Source of the DNA: an uncultured Acetobacteraceae bacterium
GTDB lineage: Bacteria > Pseudomonadota > Alphaproteobacteria > Acetobacterales > Acetobacteraceae
DNA: 32,106 bases
NCBI GenBank assembly: GCA_937873095.1
Contig: CALMVI010000069.1
Location: forward strand, 1-32,106
Direction: 5' to 3'
Part shown: positions 1 through 7,430 of the stretch, one piece after another
Numbering within the stretch: the first letter of the stretch is position 1
Layout: each line of letters begins with the position of its first letter
Notes under the pieces: model-generated
Told to the model about the DNA's origin: nothing
The model's database searches: none
Seen by the model: the letters and a program-made list of their open reading frames with translations, nothing else
Made by a program: the position numbers and the translations under genes

Positions 1-6
1 TCGGCC

Positions 7-1509
7 ATGCCGCGTTCGAGGACGATTCTGCTCGGCCAGGCGCCTCTGACGCTGTCCGACGTGCACGCGCTGGCGCTGGGGGAGGCCGACCTCGCGCTCT
101 CCGAGGCCGGACGCCAGGCGATCATCGACGCGCGCAGGGTCGTCGACCGGCTGGTGGACAGCCGGACACCCGCGTACGGCATCACGACCGGCGTCGGCAG
201 CCAGAAGGATTTTGCCGTCAACGCCGATGCGATCGAGCGCTACAACACCCTGCTGATCACCGCCCACGCCACGCTCGCGCCCGGGCAGGATGCCGCGGAC
301 CCGGTGGTCCGCGCCGCGATGGCGATCCAGCTCGCGCTTTTCGCGAAGGGCCGCTCGGGCATCAGGCTCGAGCTCGTCGAAAGCCTGCTGGCCCGCTTTC
401 GGGCCGACGACCTGCCGACCCTCCGGCTGGGCGGATCGGTCGGCGCGTCCGACGTCGTGGCCATGAGCCAGATGGCGGTGCCGCTGCTCGGCAAGGCGGG
501 GGTGGGTTCCGGCGGCACGGGCCCGTCTCCCGTCGCCAGCCTCGCGGCCAAGGAAGCGCTGTCGCTGCTCAACTCGAACAGCCTGATGCTGGCGCAGGGC
601 GCGCTGGTGATCGCCGAGATACGCGCACTGCTCGACGCGGCCGCGCTCTCCGCCGCGCTGACGATGGAGGGGTTCCGCGGCAACCTCTCCGCCTGGAGCG
701 CGCCGGTCGACGAGGCGCGCGCACAGCCGGGCCAGACCCGGATCGGCCTGCGGCTGAGGGCCGCCCTGGAGGGCAGCGAGCTCTGGCGACAGGGGCAGGC
801 GCGGCTGCTGCAGGATCCGCTGAGCTTCCGGTGCGTCCCGCAAATCCACGGCGCGGCGGAAGCGGCCTACGATTTCGCGCTCGGCATCTTCGAGGCCGAG
901 CTGTCGTCGGCCTGCGACAACCCGCTGATCGACACGGCGACAGGCACGTTCCTGGCCCACGGCAACATGGAGACGAGCGTCTGCGCGCTGGCGATGGACA
1001 CGCTGCGGCAGGCGCTGGCCAAGGTGGTCGAAGCGTCCGGCCAGCGCATCCACAAGGTGCAATGGCCGAACTTCACCGGCCTGCCGACCGGCCTTGCCGC
1101 CGAGCCGGGTGCGACCGGCGGGGTGCAGTTCCTCAAGCTCGGCCACCTCGCAGGCGCCAACGTCGCCGCGGTGCGCCAGGCCGCGCAGCCTGCGATGCTG
1201 AACTACTCGGGCCAGCTCAACGACGGGGTGGAGGACGTGGCCGGCAACGCGCCGCAATCGGTGGCTGAAACCGTGCGCGCGCTGACGCCGGCCTGGAACA
1301 CGCTGGCGATCGAGGCGGCCTGTGCTGTGTGGGCGATACGGAGCCGATCCCTGCCCCTGACCGCGATCGGCAGCGGCCTGCGCCCGCTCGCCGCCGACAT
1401 CCTGCCGATGCTGCCGATCGGCAGCGAAGGCGTGTCCATCTTCGACCTCGCCCCGCTCGTCGCGCTGCTGCAGGCGTCGTTCAGGCGCGGCGATTTCGGT
1501 CTCGGGTAG
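7..1509 (+). CDS. HAL/PAL/TAL-family aromatic amino acid lyase with altered MIO motif
   Basis: The 500-residue protein matches the length and layout of histidine/phenylalanine/tyrosine ammonia-lyases, cytosolic enzymes that remove ammonia from an aromatic amino acid through an MIO electrophile. Visible family marks are YGITTGVG (57-64, holding the conserved Tyr), GGSVGAS (142-148), QDPLSFRCVPQIHG (269-282) and DNPL (304-307). In canonical members the MIO cofactor forms from Ala-Ser-Gly; here the tripeptide is A147-S148-D149. The NGT-type asparagine site reads NSNS (189-192), and the usual GGNFHG/GGNFQG segment reads HGNMET (318-323). The protein is therefore a divergent clade and histidine cannot be assumed as substrate. 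The frame is open to the window edge, so the true start may lie upstream. It is convergent with the selC tRNA 21 bp beyond its stop. Family assignment is firm; activity is not. Confidence 0.85.
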   Translation: MPRSRTILLGQAPLTLSDVHALALGEADLALSEAGRQAIIDARRVVDRLVDSRTPAYGITTGVGSQKDFAVNADAIERYNTLLITAHATLAPGQDAADPVVRAAMAIQLALFAKGRSGIRLELVESLLARFRADDLPTLRLGGSVGASDVVAMSQMAVPLLGKAGVGSGGTGPSPVASLAAKEALSLLNSNSLMLAQGALVIAEIRALLDAAALSAALTMEGFRGNLSAWSAPVDEARAQPGQTRIGLRLRAALEGSELWRQGQARLLQDPLSFRCVPQIHGAAEAAYDFALGIFEAELSSACDNPLIDTATGTFLAHGNMETSVCALAMDTLRQALAKVVEASGQRIHKVQWPNFTGLPTGLAAEPGATGGVQFLKLGHLAGANVAAVRQAAQPAMLNYSGQLNDGVEDVAGNAPQSVAETVRALTPAWNTLAIEAACAVWAIRSRSLPLTAIGSGLRPLAADILPMLPIGSEGVSIFDLAPLVALLQASFRRGDFGLG

Positions 1510-1530
1510 AGGCCATGCGGGCCGTTCGGG

Positions 1531-1620
1531 CGGAGGCGGATGGGAATCGAACCCACCGCCCGCTATTGGCGGGCCGCTGGTTTTGAAGACCAGGGGGGCC
1601 ACCAGACCCCAATCGCCTCC
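1531..1620 (-). tRNA. selC: tRNA-Sec (anticodon TCA)
   Basis: The reverse strand folds into a 90-nt tRNA with the features specific to selenocysteine tRNA. The acceptor is long, with seven Watson-Crick pairs plus an A-C at the eighth. The D stem is 6 bp (GGGGTC/GGCCCC) with a 4-nt loop. The anticodon arm is CTGGT-CTTCAAA-ACCAG with anticodon TCA. The extra arm is about 20 nt and contains CCCGC/GCGGG. The T arm is GTGGG-TTCGATT-CCCAT, opening with a G-T pair as in the E. coli molecule. The discriminator is G and the CCA end is not encoded. It reads UGA as selenocysteine with SelA/SelB and a SECIS element. It lies about 60 bp after the lgt operon on the same strand. Confidence 0.93.
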
Positions 1621-1681
1621 GTGATGCCGGACTGGCCGCACGCACCCTGACAGGTGTCGCAGGCGAGTAAAGGCCAGGGCG

Positions 1682-2569
1682 TCAGCTACCTTTAGGGCCT
1701 GCCTTGCGCCGGCCGGAATAGTTGGTGATCACGTCGTGCACCCCGCCCGCCGCCTCCTCGGTCACCACGTCGGCGACATCGCCCCAGTACCGGTCCAGCG
1801 AGCCGCGGGCCACGTCATGGCCCTGGGCGACGTCGCCGGCGAGGTGGCCGTTGGGGTCGTCGACCAGCCAGTGTATCTCCACCTGCTGCTGGCCGCCCGG
1901 CTCGTCGGTCATCTTCACGGTGCCGCGCACGGTGAAGTCGGCGGCGTAGGCGGCACTGACCAGCAGGTCGCCGGTCTGCGGCAGCCGCCGGCGCATGTCG
2001 CGGGCCAGCGCCCTGTCGCCGTCGCCAGGCGCGCCCGTCACCCCGGCGAAGTAGATCCTGGCCGGGCGGTTGTAGAGGCTGTTGGGATCGCTCTGCTTGA
2101 TCGTCGCGTCCACCGCGCGCAGCAGGTCCAGCACCTGGGGCGCCGCCTCGGCCGCCGACCGCTGCAACGCGTCCGGCGCCGCCTGCGCCCACTGGCTGGC
2201 GGGGATCGGATGGCCGGCCACGTCGCCCCTGTCGGCGCCCTTGGGATCGATCAGGCTGTAGCGCGGCGTCACCGTCACACCCTGCAGCGTGGCGCTCAGC
2301 CGTAGCACCCAGTCGCCGGGATGCGCGGTCACCGGGAACGCCGGCACCTCCTCGGCCACCAGCGCGTCGGCGGTGGCGTGCGCCCAGGCGCCGGCGTCCG
2401 GCTGCGGCAGCAGGCTGTCTGTCGGCAGCGGCACCGTCAGGCGCGGCGGCGGCGGGCGGCTGAGCTCCAGCGCGCGCTTGCCGGGGTGCCCGGCGAAAGG
2501 CTGCGGCAGGTCGCCGCACCCGCAGAGGGCCGCGCACGCCGCCAACGCCGCCAGCACGCTCGGTCTCAT
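1682..2569 (-). CDS. Putative lipoprotein of unknown function
   Basis: I do not recognise a named family. The 295-residue product begins with a hydrophobic signal segment. It has two possible lipobox cysteines: LAAC (9-12), which is close to consensus but very early, and LCGC (15-18). The remainder looks like a soluble periplasmic domain with few long hydrophobic stretches and a basic C-terminal tail. It is the last gene of a minus-strand operon. Its ATG overlaps the pgeF stop in an ATGA, which fixes the start and suggests translational coupling. Being in the operon of Lgt, the enzyme that lipidates prolipoproteins, fits a lipoprotein but does not prove it. The same frame stays open far upstream through pgeF, which is a GC-rich artefact rather than part of the gene. 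Confidence 0.7.
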   Translation of the reverse strand: MRPSVLAALAACAALCGCGDLPQPFAGHPGKRALELSRPPPPRLTVPLPTDSLLPQPDAGAWAHATADALVAEEVPAFPVTAHPGDWVLRLSATLQGVTVTPRYSLIDPKGADRGDVAGHPIPASQWAQAAPDALQRSAAEAAPQVLDLLRAVDATIKQSDPNSLYNRPARIYFAGVTGAPGDGDRALARDMRRRLPQTGDLLVSAAYAADFTVRGTVKMTDEPGGQQQVEIHWLVDDPNGHLAGDVAQGHDVARGSLDRYWGDVADVVTEEAAGGVHDVITNYSGRRKAGPKGS

Positions 2570-3327
2570 GGCTCGCCCGTGGCGATGGCCGAGATCTGGT
2601 GCCCGATCGGCCCGCCGCCGGCGAGCGTGCGCCGTCGGTGGCTGAAGAAGCGGGCCTCGTCCGCGCAGGTGTCCAGGTTCAACGCCGATGCCTGCACGCC
2701 GGCTGCGCGCAGGCGGGCCACGCAGTAGCCGGCCAGGTCGAACTGCCAGTGCCCCGGCCTGCTCCCCGGCGCGAAGAACTGCTCCGCCCCCTGCAGGGTC
2801 GGCAGCACGGCGTCCCTCAGGTCGGGGCCGACCTCGTAGCTTGCCTGGGCGATGCAGGGACCGACCGCAGCGACGATCCCGGCCCGCGCGGCGCCCAGCC
2901 GCTCCATGGCCTCGATCACGGCTTCCAGCACGCCGGCGGCCGCACCGCGCCAGCCGGCATGGGCCGCCCCGGCCACCCCGCCGCCGCAGAACAGCACCGG
3001 CGCGCAATCGGCGGTGACGATGCCCAGCGCCAGGCCAGGGCGCGCGGTCACCAGCGCGTCGGCGCGCGGCCCCTCGCCGGGAAGCCAGGGGGCATTCACG
3101 GCCGCCACCTGCGTGCCGTGCACCTGGGTGACGCCGACCAGTCCGTGCGCGGTGACACCGACCGCCTCGGCCGCCAGGGTGCGGTTCTGCGCCACCCGCC
3201 CGGGTTCGTCGCCGCCGGACAGGCTGCAGTTGAGGCTGGCGTAAGGCCCCTGCGACACGCCGCCGCGGCGGGTGAAGAAGCCGTGCCTGGCCGGCAGCGC
3301 CGGGCTTTGCAGGTACTCCGGGCGCAT
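2566..3327 (-). CDS. pgeF: Peptidoglycan editing factor PgeF (YfiH/DUF152, laccase-domain)
   Basis: The 253-residue protein has the typical length and all three conserved metal/active-site residues of the YfiH family: H70 in QVHG, C108 in TADCAP and H123 in AAHAGWRG. Further family marks are GFFTRRGG (16-23), SLN (31-33) and GPCIAQASYEVG near residue 160. Members were once called polyphenol oxidases; PgeF in E. coli has been linked to removing wrongly incorporated residues from peptidoglycan precursors, and related proteins have purine nucleoside phosphorylase activity. The start ATG shares one base with the stop of the upstream methyltransferase gene (TGATG), and its stop overlaps the next ATG, so translation is probably coupled along the operon. 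Nothing is missing or unusual. Confidence 0.92.
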   Translation of the reverse strand: MRPEYLQSPALPARHGFFTRRGGVSQGPYASLNCSLSGGDEPGRVAQNRTLAAEAVGVTAHGLVGVTQVHGTQVAAVNAPWLPGEGPRADALVTARPGLALGIVTADCAPVLFCGGGVAGAAHAGWRGAAAGVLEAVIEAMERLGAARAGIVAAVGPCIAQASYEVGPDLRDAVLPTLQGAEQFFAPGSRPGHWQFDLAGYCVARLRAAGVQASALNLDTCADEARFFSHRRRTLAGGGPIGHQISAIATGEP

Positions 3328-4301
3328 CAGGCAAATCCGGGGGGCGCGGACAGGCCCGGCGCGGTGATGCACAGCGCCTTGAACAGCACGCCCATCCGGC
3401 CGGGGGACGCCAGGCGGGACGCCGCGTCGCTCAGTTCCGCCGCGCGCTGCGGGTTGGCAGCGATCAGCCTGGCGGTCCGCGCCGCCAGGCCCAGCCCGCC
3501 CAGGAAACTGCCCTGCGGCACCGGGCCGTGGCACGCGGCGCCGGCCCCGGCGGCCGCGCGGCGCATGGCGGCGAAATCGACATGCGCGGTCAGGTCGGCA
3601 GCACCCGGCTCGCCCAGCGGGTCGGCGGGCTTGCCGTCCCGTATGGCTTGCAGGCTGTCCCCCGGCCCGTCCGCGGTGCCGTAATCCAGGATCAGCGCGG
3701 CGCCCCCTTGCCGCACCAGGCGGCCGGCGAGGTCCGACATCCAGGCCTGGCCTGCCGGCGACACCTCGACCACCGTGCCCGGCGGCGCCTGACCGACACA
3801 ATCGACGCGGTCTTCGGCCGGCAGGTCGAGCGCGCGGCCGTCCTCGACGTGACGCTCGAGCCAGCCCGCCTGGGTCCGGACGAACTGGCGGATGGGCAGC
3901 GCGTCCAGGAACTCGTTGGCGATGACGATGGCCGGGCCGCCCGGAACATCGTCGAGCGCATCGTGCCAGGTGGCGTCGGGCACGCGCTCGGCCTGCCGCT
4001 GGCGCAGCCGGGGCGAGAACTCGATCAGCCGGACCCGGCAGGCGGACCAGAACGCCGGCGCCACCCGTGCGGTGGCGCGCCGCGCGTCCTGCATCAGCGT
4101 GCCGCGGCCAGGGCCCGCCTCGATCAGCTGCACGGGGTCAGGCGCGCCCATGGCTTGCCAGGTGACCGCCGCCCAGGCGCCCAGCAACTCGCCGAACACC
4201 TGGCCGATTTCGGGCGCGGTGGTGAAGTCGGCGAACGGGTCGTGGCTCGCGTAATAGGCGGCGTTGGCCCGCGCCATGAACCGGTCCAGCCGCTCGGCCA
4301 T
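3327..4301 (-). CDS. Class I SAM-dependent methyltransferase, NDUFAF7/MidA-like (DUF185)
   Basis: The 324-residue product carries the hallmark DFTTAPEIGQVFGELLG (25-41) of the MidA/NDUFAF7 family, the SAM-binding loop EAGPGRGTLM (61-70), and the later family stretch ANEFLDALPI. The mitochondrial homologue methylates an arginine of a complex I subunit during assembly. In bacteria the substrate is not generally established, although a role toward complex I is a reasonable guess for an alphaproteobacterium. The ATG lies 6 bp after the lgt stop and the gene's own stop shares a base with the pgeF start. The lgt - NDUFAF7 - pgeF order is a familiar alphaproteobacterial arrangement. A very long open frame runs antisense to it, but its composition is that of a GC-rich shadow. 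Confidence 0.9.
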   Translation of the reverse strand: MAERLDRFMARANAAYYASHDPFADFTTAPEIGQVFGELLGAWAAVTWQAMGAPDPVQLIEAGPGRGTLMQDARRATARVAPAFWSACRVRLIEFSPRLRQRQAERVPDATWHDALDDVPGGPAIVIANEFLDALPIRQFVRTQAGWLERHVEDGRALDLPAEDRVDCVGQAPPGTVVEVSPAGQAWMSDLAGRLVRQGGAALILDYGTADGPGDSLQAIRDGKPADPLGEPGAADLTAHVDFAAMRRAAAGAGAACHGPVPQGSFLGGLGLAARTARLIAANPQRAAELSDAASRLASPGRMGVLFKALCITAPGLSAPPGFA

Positions 4302-4307
4302 CGCGCG

Positions 4308-5144
4308 TCAGGCGACGGGGGCCGCATCGGCCAGCAGGGCGGGACCGCGCTGGCGCGCATAGGCGATCAGGGCCGCGCCGGCCAGGATCATCGGGATCGA
4401 CAGCAACTGCCCCATCGTGGCGCCGGCCCAGAGGTAGCCCAGGAACCCGTCCGGCTCGCGGAAGAACTCGCCCATGATGCGCGCCGTCCCGTAGCCCACC
4501 AGGAAGATGCCGGTCAGCATGCCGAACCGCGCCCGCACCGCCGCGCGCTGGCCGAACGCCCAGACCACCAGGAACAGCAGCAGCCCCTCCATCAGCGCCT
4601 GGTAGATCTGGCTTGGATGGCGGGGCACGAAGTCGCCTGTCCGGGGGAAGACCATGCGCCAGGGCAGCCAGTCCGGCGCCGGCCGACCCCACAGCTCGCC
4701 GTTGATGAAGTTGGCGATGCGCCCCAACCCCAGCCCGATCGGCGTCACCATCGCCATCCGGTCGGCGAACCCCAGTATGGGGATGCCGTTCTGCCGGCAG
4801 AACAGCACGATCGCCGTCACCACGCCCAGCATGCCGCCATGGAAGCTCATCCCGCCGGTCCACACCGCCAGCACCTGCAGCGGGTGGGCCAGGTAGTAGC
4901 CAGGCTGGTAGAACAGGCAGTAGCCGAGCCGGCCGCCGAGCACCACGCCGAGCGTCGCCCAGGTCAGGAAGTCGTCGGTCTGCGCCAGCGTGGCCACCGC
5001 GGGCGGCCAGCGCGTGATGCGGCGCATCACCTGCCACCCGGTCACCAGGCCCACGATGTAGGCGAGCGCATACCAGCGGATGGAGAGCGGCCCCAGATGC
5101 AGCAGCACCGGGTCGAATTGCGGAAATTGCAGCGGCGCGCTCAT
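4308..5144 (-). CDS. lgt: Prolipoprotein diacylglyceryl transferase
   Basis: Lgt transfers diacylglycerol from phosphatidylglycerol to the lipobox cysteine of prolipoproteins in the inner membrane. The 278-residue polytopic protein has the PROSITE-type signature GRIANFINGELWGR (141-154), H102 in SFHGG and R142, matching E. coli H103 and R143. It also has the C-terminal motif GYGTARIMGEFFREPD. Hydrophobic segments are spread along the whole length as expected for seven transmembrane helices. It is the first gene of the minus-strand operon and is divergent from ubiK, with about 100 bp between them for both promoters. No strong ribosome binding site is visible before the ATG. Confidence 0.97.
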   Translation of the reverse strand: MSAPLQFPQFDPVLLHLGPLSIRWYALAYIVGLVTGWQVMRRITRWPPAVATLAQTDDFLTWATLGVVLGGRLGYCLFYQPGYYLAHPLQVLAVWTGGMSFHGGMLGVVTAIVLFCRQNGIPILGFADRMAMVTPIGLGLGRIANFINGELWGRPAPDWLPWRMVFPRTGDFVPRHPSQIYQALMEGLLLFLVVWAFGQRAAVRARFGMLTGIFLVGYGTARIMGEFFREPDGFLGYLWAGATMGQLLSIPMILAGAALIAYARQRGPALLADAAPVA

Positions 5145-5245
5145 TGTCCGGCGCCCACGGTGACCAAGATCATGGCGGGGTTATACGGGCGAACGCCGCG
5201 CCGGACAGCCCCCCGCCCGCGGGGCGCGCAGCACGAGGACACGCC

Positions 5246-5554
5246 ATGGCCGAACGCCCACGCTTCATCGACGACATCGCCGGAGTGGCCGGCGGCGCGA
5301 TCTCCGCGCTGGCCGGCCTGCGCGAGGAGACCGAGGCGGCGATCCGCGCCAGGGTGGACGAGACGATCCGCAGGCTGGAACTGGTGCGGCGCGAGGAGCT
5401 GGACGCGGTGGCCGAGCTGGCCGCGCGCGCGCGCGCCGGGCAGGAGGCGGCGGAGGCGAGGATGGCCGAGCTGGAGCGCAGGCTGGCCAGGCTGGAGGGC
5501 GTGGCCGGACAGAGCGGGCCGGCAGGGACGGGGTCTGCTGCACCGCACACCTGA
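5246..5554 (+). CDS. UbiK-family accessory factor (BMFP domain, DUF526)
   Basis: This 102-residue protein matches the short, mostly helical BMFP/YqiC (UbiK) family. A first amphipathic helix (about residues 3-25, FIDDIAGVAGGAISALAGL) is followed by a charged coiled coil (about 26-85) rich in Glu, Arg, Ala and Leu. UbiK assists the ubiquinone biosynthesis complex, acts at the membrane surface and trimerises; the homologue Brucella BMFP has membrane-fusogenic activity. GAGGA six bases before the ATG at 5246 sets the start and excludes an upstream in-frame ATG inside the lgt leader. It is divergent from lgt, a pairing that I recall as common in alphaproteobacteria. The C-terminal tail (about 86-102) is low complexity. 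Confidence 0.82.
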   Translation: MAERPRFIDDIAGVAGGAISALAGLREETEAAIRARVDETIRRLELVRREELDAVAELAARARAGQEAAEARMAELERRLARLEGVAGQSGPAGTGSAAPHT

Positions 5555-5643
5555 CCGGTTGCATCGCGCGTGCCGGAGTCGCAGGCTCGTTGTCCCAGGC
5601 CGGTACCCACACGCGGCCTGTCGTGCGAGGAGGGAGCAGAGAC

Positions 5644-6078
5644 ATGACAGTAGCCGCCATCCTGCGCCAGAAAGGCCACGAGATCGCCTCCGTGTCGCCC
5701 GCCACCAAGGTGTCGCAGCTGACCCACACGCTGGCCGAATGGCGCATCGGCGCCGTTTTGGTGCGCGACTCCGCAGGTCAGCTGCTCGGCATCGTCAGCG
5801 AACGCGACATCGTGCGCAGCCTGGCCCGCGACGGCGCCGCCTGCCTCGACATGACCGCCGCACAGCTGATGAGCCACGTGCTGCACACGGTGACGCCCGC
5901 CACGACGACCGGCGCCGCGATGGGGCTGATGACCAACAGCCGCGTGCGTCACCTGCCGGTGCTGGACGGGGAAACCCTGGTCGGCATGATCAGCATAGGC
6001 GACGTGGTCAAGGCGCAGCTCGATACGCAGGCGCAGGAGGTGGACAGCCTCAAGGCCTATGTTTCAGGGTCGGCGTAG
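5644..6078 (+). CDS. Tandem CBS-domain protein
   Basis: The 144-residue protein is made almost only of two CBS domains (about residues 8-65 and 75-130), the second ending with the typical RHLPVLDGETLVGMISIGDVV. Stand-alone CBS pairs bind adenine nucleotides and act as energy or redox sensors; the partner is not evident here. AGGAGGGA (5628-5635), eight bases upstream of the ATG at 5644, decides the start against an in-frame ATG 54 bp earlier that has no ribosome binding site. The stop codon TAG is the beginning of the palindromic element TAGAGCATG, so the end of the gene may have been set by insertion of that repeat. Function beyond nucleotide sensing is unknown. Confidence 0.9.
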   Translation: MTVAAILRQKGHEIASVSPATKVSQLTHTLAEWRIGAVLVRDSAGQLLGIVSERDIVRSLARDGAACLDMTAAQLMSHVLHTVTPATTTGAAMGLMTNSRVRHLPVLDGETLVGMISIGDVVKAQLDTQAQEVDSLKAYVSGSA

Positions 6079-6175
6079 AGCATGGTCGGTTCAGGTGGGC
6101 TACACCTGAACCGACGAACATGCTCGCCCACTCCAAAAGTGGAGCATGTTCGGGTCACCTGAACCGAACATGCTC
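6078..6175. repeat. Two adjacent intergenic palindromes (GAGCATG family)
   Basis: The first palindrome (6078-6125) has outer arms GAGCATG/CATGCTC and inner 13-bp arms GTCGGTTCAGGTG (6085-6097) and CACCTGAACCGAC (6103-6115). The second (about 6141-6175) has arms GAGCATGTTCGG and CCGAACATGCTC. Both can form stable hairpins and separate the convergent CBS and HAF-repeat genes, so they could also terminate transcription from both sides. Related copies lie at 14874-14959, 20511-20617 and 28194-28240. Confidence 0.85.
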
Positions 6176-6181
6176 CACGGC

Positions 6182-7267
6182 TCATTGCGTGCAGGGCGCC
6201 TGGTCGGCGGTGCAAACGCCGACGAAGGCGTGACCGACGTGCTTGGCATCGGTGAACATGCCGGCGACCGATCCCTGGCCGTTGATGGCGGTCACGCTGG
6301 TCGAGACCGCCCCCGGGACGTCGAAGCTGCTCCAGACGCCGTGGTGCCGGATGAAGCCGTGGGTCGTCGCAGCACCGCTGGCGTCCCTGACGGTGTAGGT
6401 TCCCACAACGTCGCCCGTGCGTGTCACGCCCGCGACGATGGTGCTGACGACCTCTCCGGCGGTGCCCGGATAATCGACCGTGGTCAGCTGCGACCCGCGC
6501 CGGATGAAGCCGTGCGGGAACGGCGTTCCATGCGGCCCGGTCGCGCCGGCCAGGTAACTCCCGGCGATCACGCCATGGCTGTCGACGAAATCCGGGTAGA
6601 GGTAGCTTCCTCCGGCGGGCGGCGAGACTGCGGCAAAGCCGCCATTGAGATAGCTGAACGCCTGCTGCGTCGAACCGGGCTGCAGGTTGGAGACGCCCAC
6701 GATCTCACCGGACGCCGCGACGGCGCGCGGGAAGTCCAGCGTGTCGTCTGGCGGAAAAGCCGTGCCGAGCAGCATCACCGGCTTGCCAAGGGTTTTCGTG
6801 AAGATGACGCTCTGGCCGCCGGAGACGGGCGTGGCCGATCCGGCGGCGATGTCGGTGTCGCTCATCGCGAACGCGTCCAGCACGTAGCCGGCCGGCGGGG
6901 CGATGGTCTTGGCGTCGCCCGTGTTCAGGTTGTAGATCACGCTTTCCTGCACCCCATTGCTCCGGTCGGAGAACGAGCCGACGGCGATGCCGTGCTTGTT
7001 GACGCCCACCAGCACGAAGGAGTTCTGGCGTGTCTCGCCGGGCACGGTGACCAGGGTGGTGACCCCGTTCGCCCAGGCAAAGCCGTGGGTCGGCAGTCCC
7101 GCTGCTGCGAGCTGATAGCCGCCAACCACGGTGTCGGCGGCGTTGATCGCGTTGACGTAAGAAAAAACATCGCCAGGGACCGTGATCTTGGAAAAGGCGA
7201 AATCGCCCGCCTGGGCAGGATTTGCACAGACCACCGTCGTTCCGAAGATTATAACCGCTCTCAGCAC
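6182..7267 (-). CDS. Exported HAF-repeat protein (beta-propeller-like)
   Basis: The product (361 residues from the preferred start) has a Sec signal peptide ending AQA-GDF (cleavage near residue 20). It then consists of repeats of about 45-60 residues of the type 'T.VPG..FSYVNAINAADTVVGGY ... THGFAW', the pattern of the HAF family of extracellular repeats. Repeats recur with GIAVGS, GEIVGVS, GVIAGSY, GDVVGTY and GSVAGMF. The function of the family is unknown; a propeller-like fold is inferred. A GTG at 7288 could also be read as start, but AGGAG (7275-7279) sits 7 bases before the GTG at 7267 and supports the later one. The C-terminal CTADQAPC may form a disulphide. It is divergent from the exported methyltransferase-like gene. 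Confidence 0.85.
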   Translation of the reverse strand: MLRAVIIFGTTVVCANPAQAGDFAFSKITVPGDVFSYVNAINAADTVVGGYQLAAAGLPTHGFAWANGVTTLVTVPGETRQNSFVLVGVNKHGIAVGSFSDRSNGVQESVIYNLNTGDAKTIAPPAGYVLDAFAMSDTDIAAGSATPVSGGQSVIFTKTLGKPVMLLGTAFPPDDTLDFPRAVAASGEIVGVSNLQPGSTQQAFSYLNGGFAAVSPPAGGSYLYPDFVDSHGVIAGSYLAGATGPHGTPFPHGFIRRGSQLTTVDYPGTAGEVVSTIVAGVTRTGDVVGTYTVRDASGAATTHGFIRHHGVWSSFDVPGAVSTSVTAINGQGSVAGMFTDAKHVGHAFVGVCTADQAPCTQ

Positions 7268-7274
7268 GTCGATG

Positions 7275-7279
7275 CTCCT
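7275..7279 (-). promoter_or_regulatory. Ribosome binding site deciding the HAF-protein start
   Basis: AGGAG on the minus strand lies 7 bases before the GTG at 7267. It lies inside the longer frame that starts at the GTG at 7288, which has only a weak TCAGG-like sequence before it. Confidence 0.55.
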
Positions 7280-7430
7280 GTTCGTCACGCCTGAGCTATA
7301 AAGTGTTTGCCAGAACTCGCCACCATCGTCGCGTGCGGCTCACGACGACGTTTGCCGCCGATCCGGCCGGGCCCTGCTCTTGCAAAGCCGCGGCAGGAGC
7401 GGCAGGCAGGCGCCGATGTGGAGAGAGTTT

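Noticed and set aside
2570-3334. Continuation of the lipoprotein reading frame upstream through pgeF (550 codons in total)
   Set aside because: The upstream part has no signal peptide or family sequence and is out of frame with pgeF; the ATGA overlap gives a proper start.
3528-6233. A 901-codon open frame on the plus strand, antisense to pgeF, methyltransferase and lgt
   Set aside because: It is opposite genes with clear family motifs, is rich in Arg/Pro/Gly/His, has no ribosome binding site and no recognisable domain; such frames are expected in GC-rich DNA.
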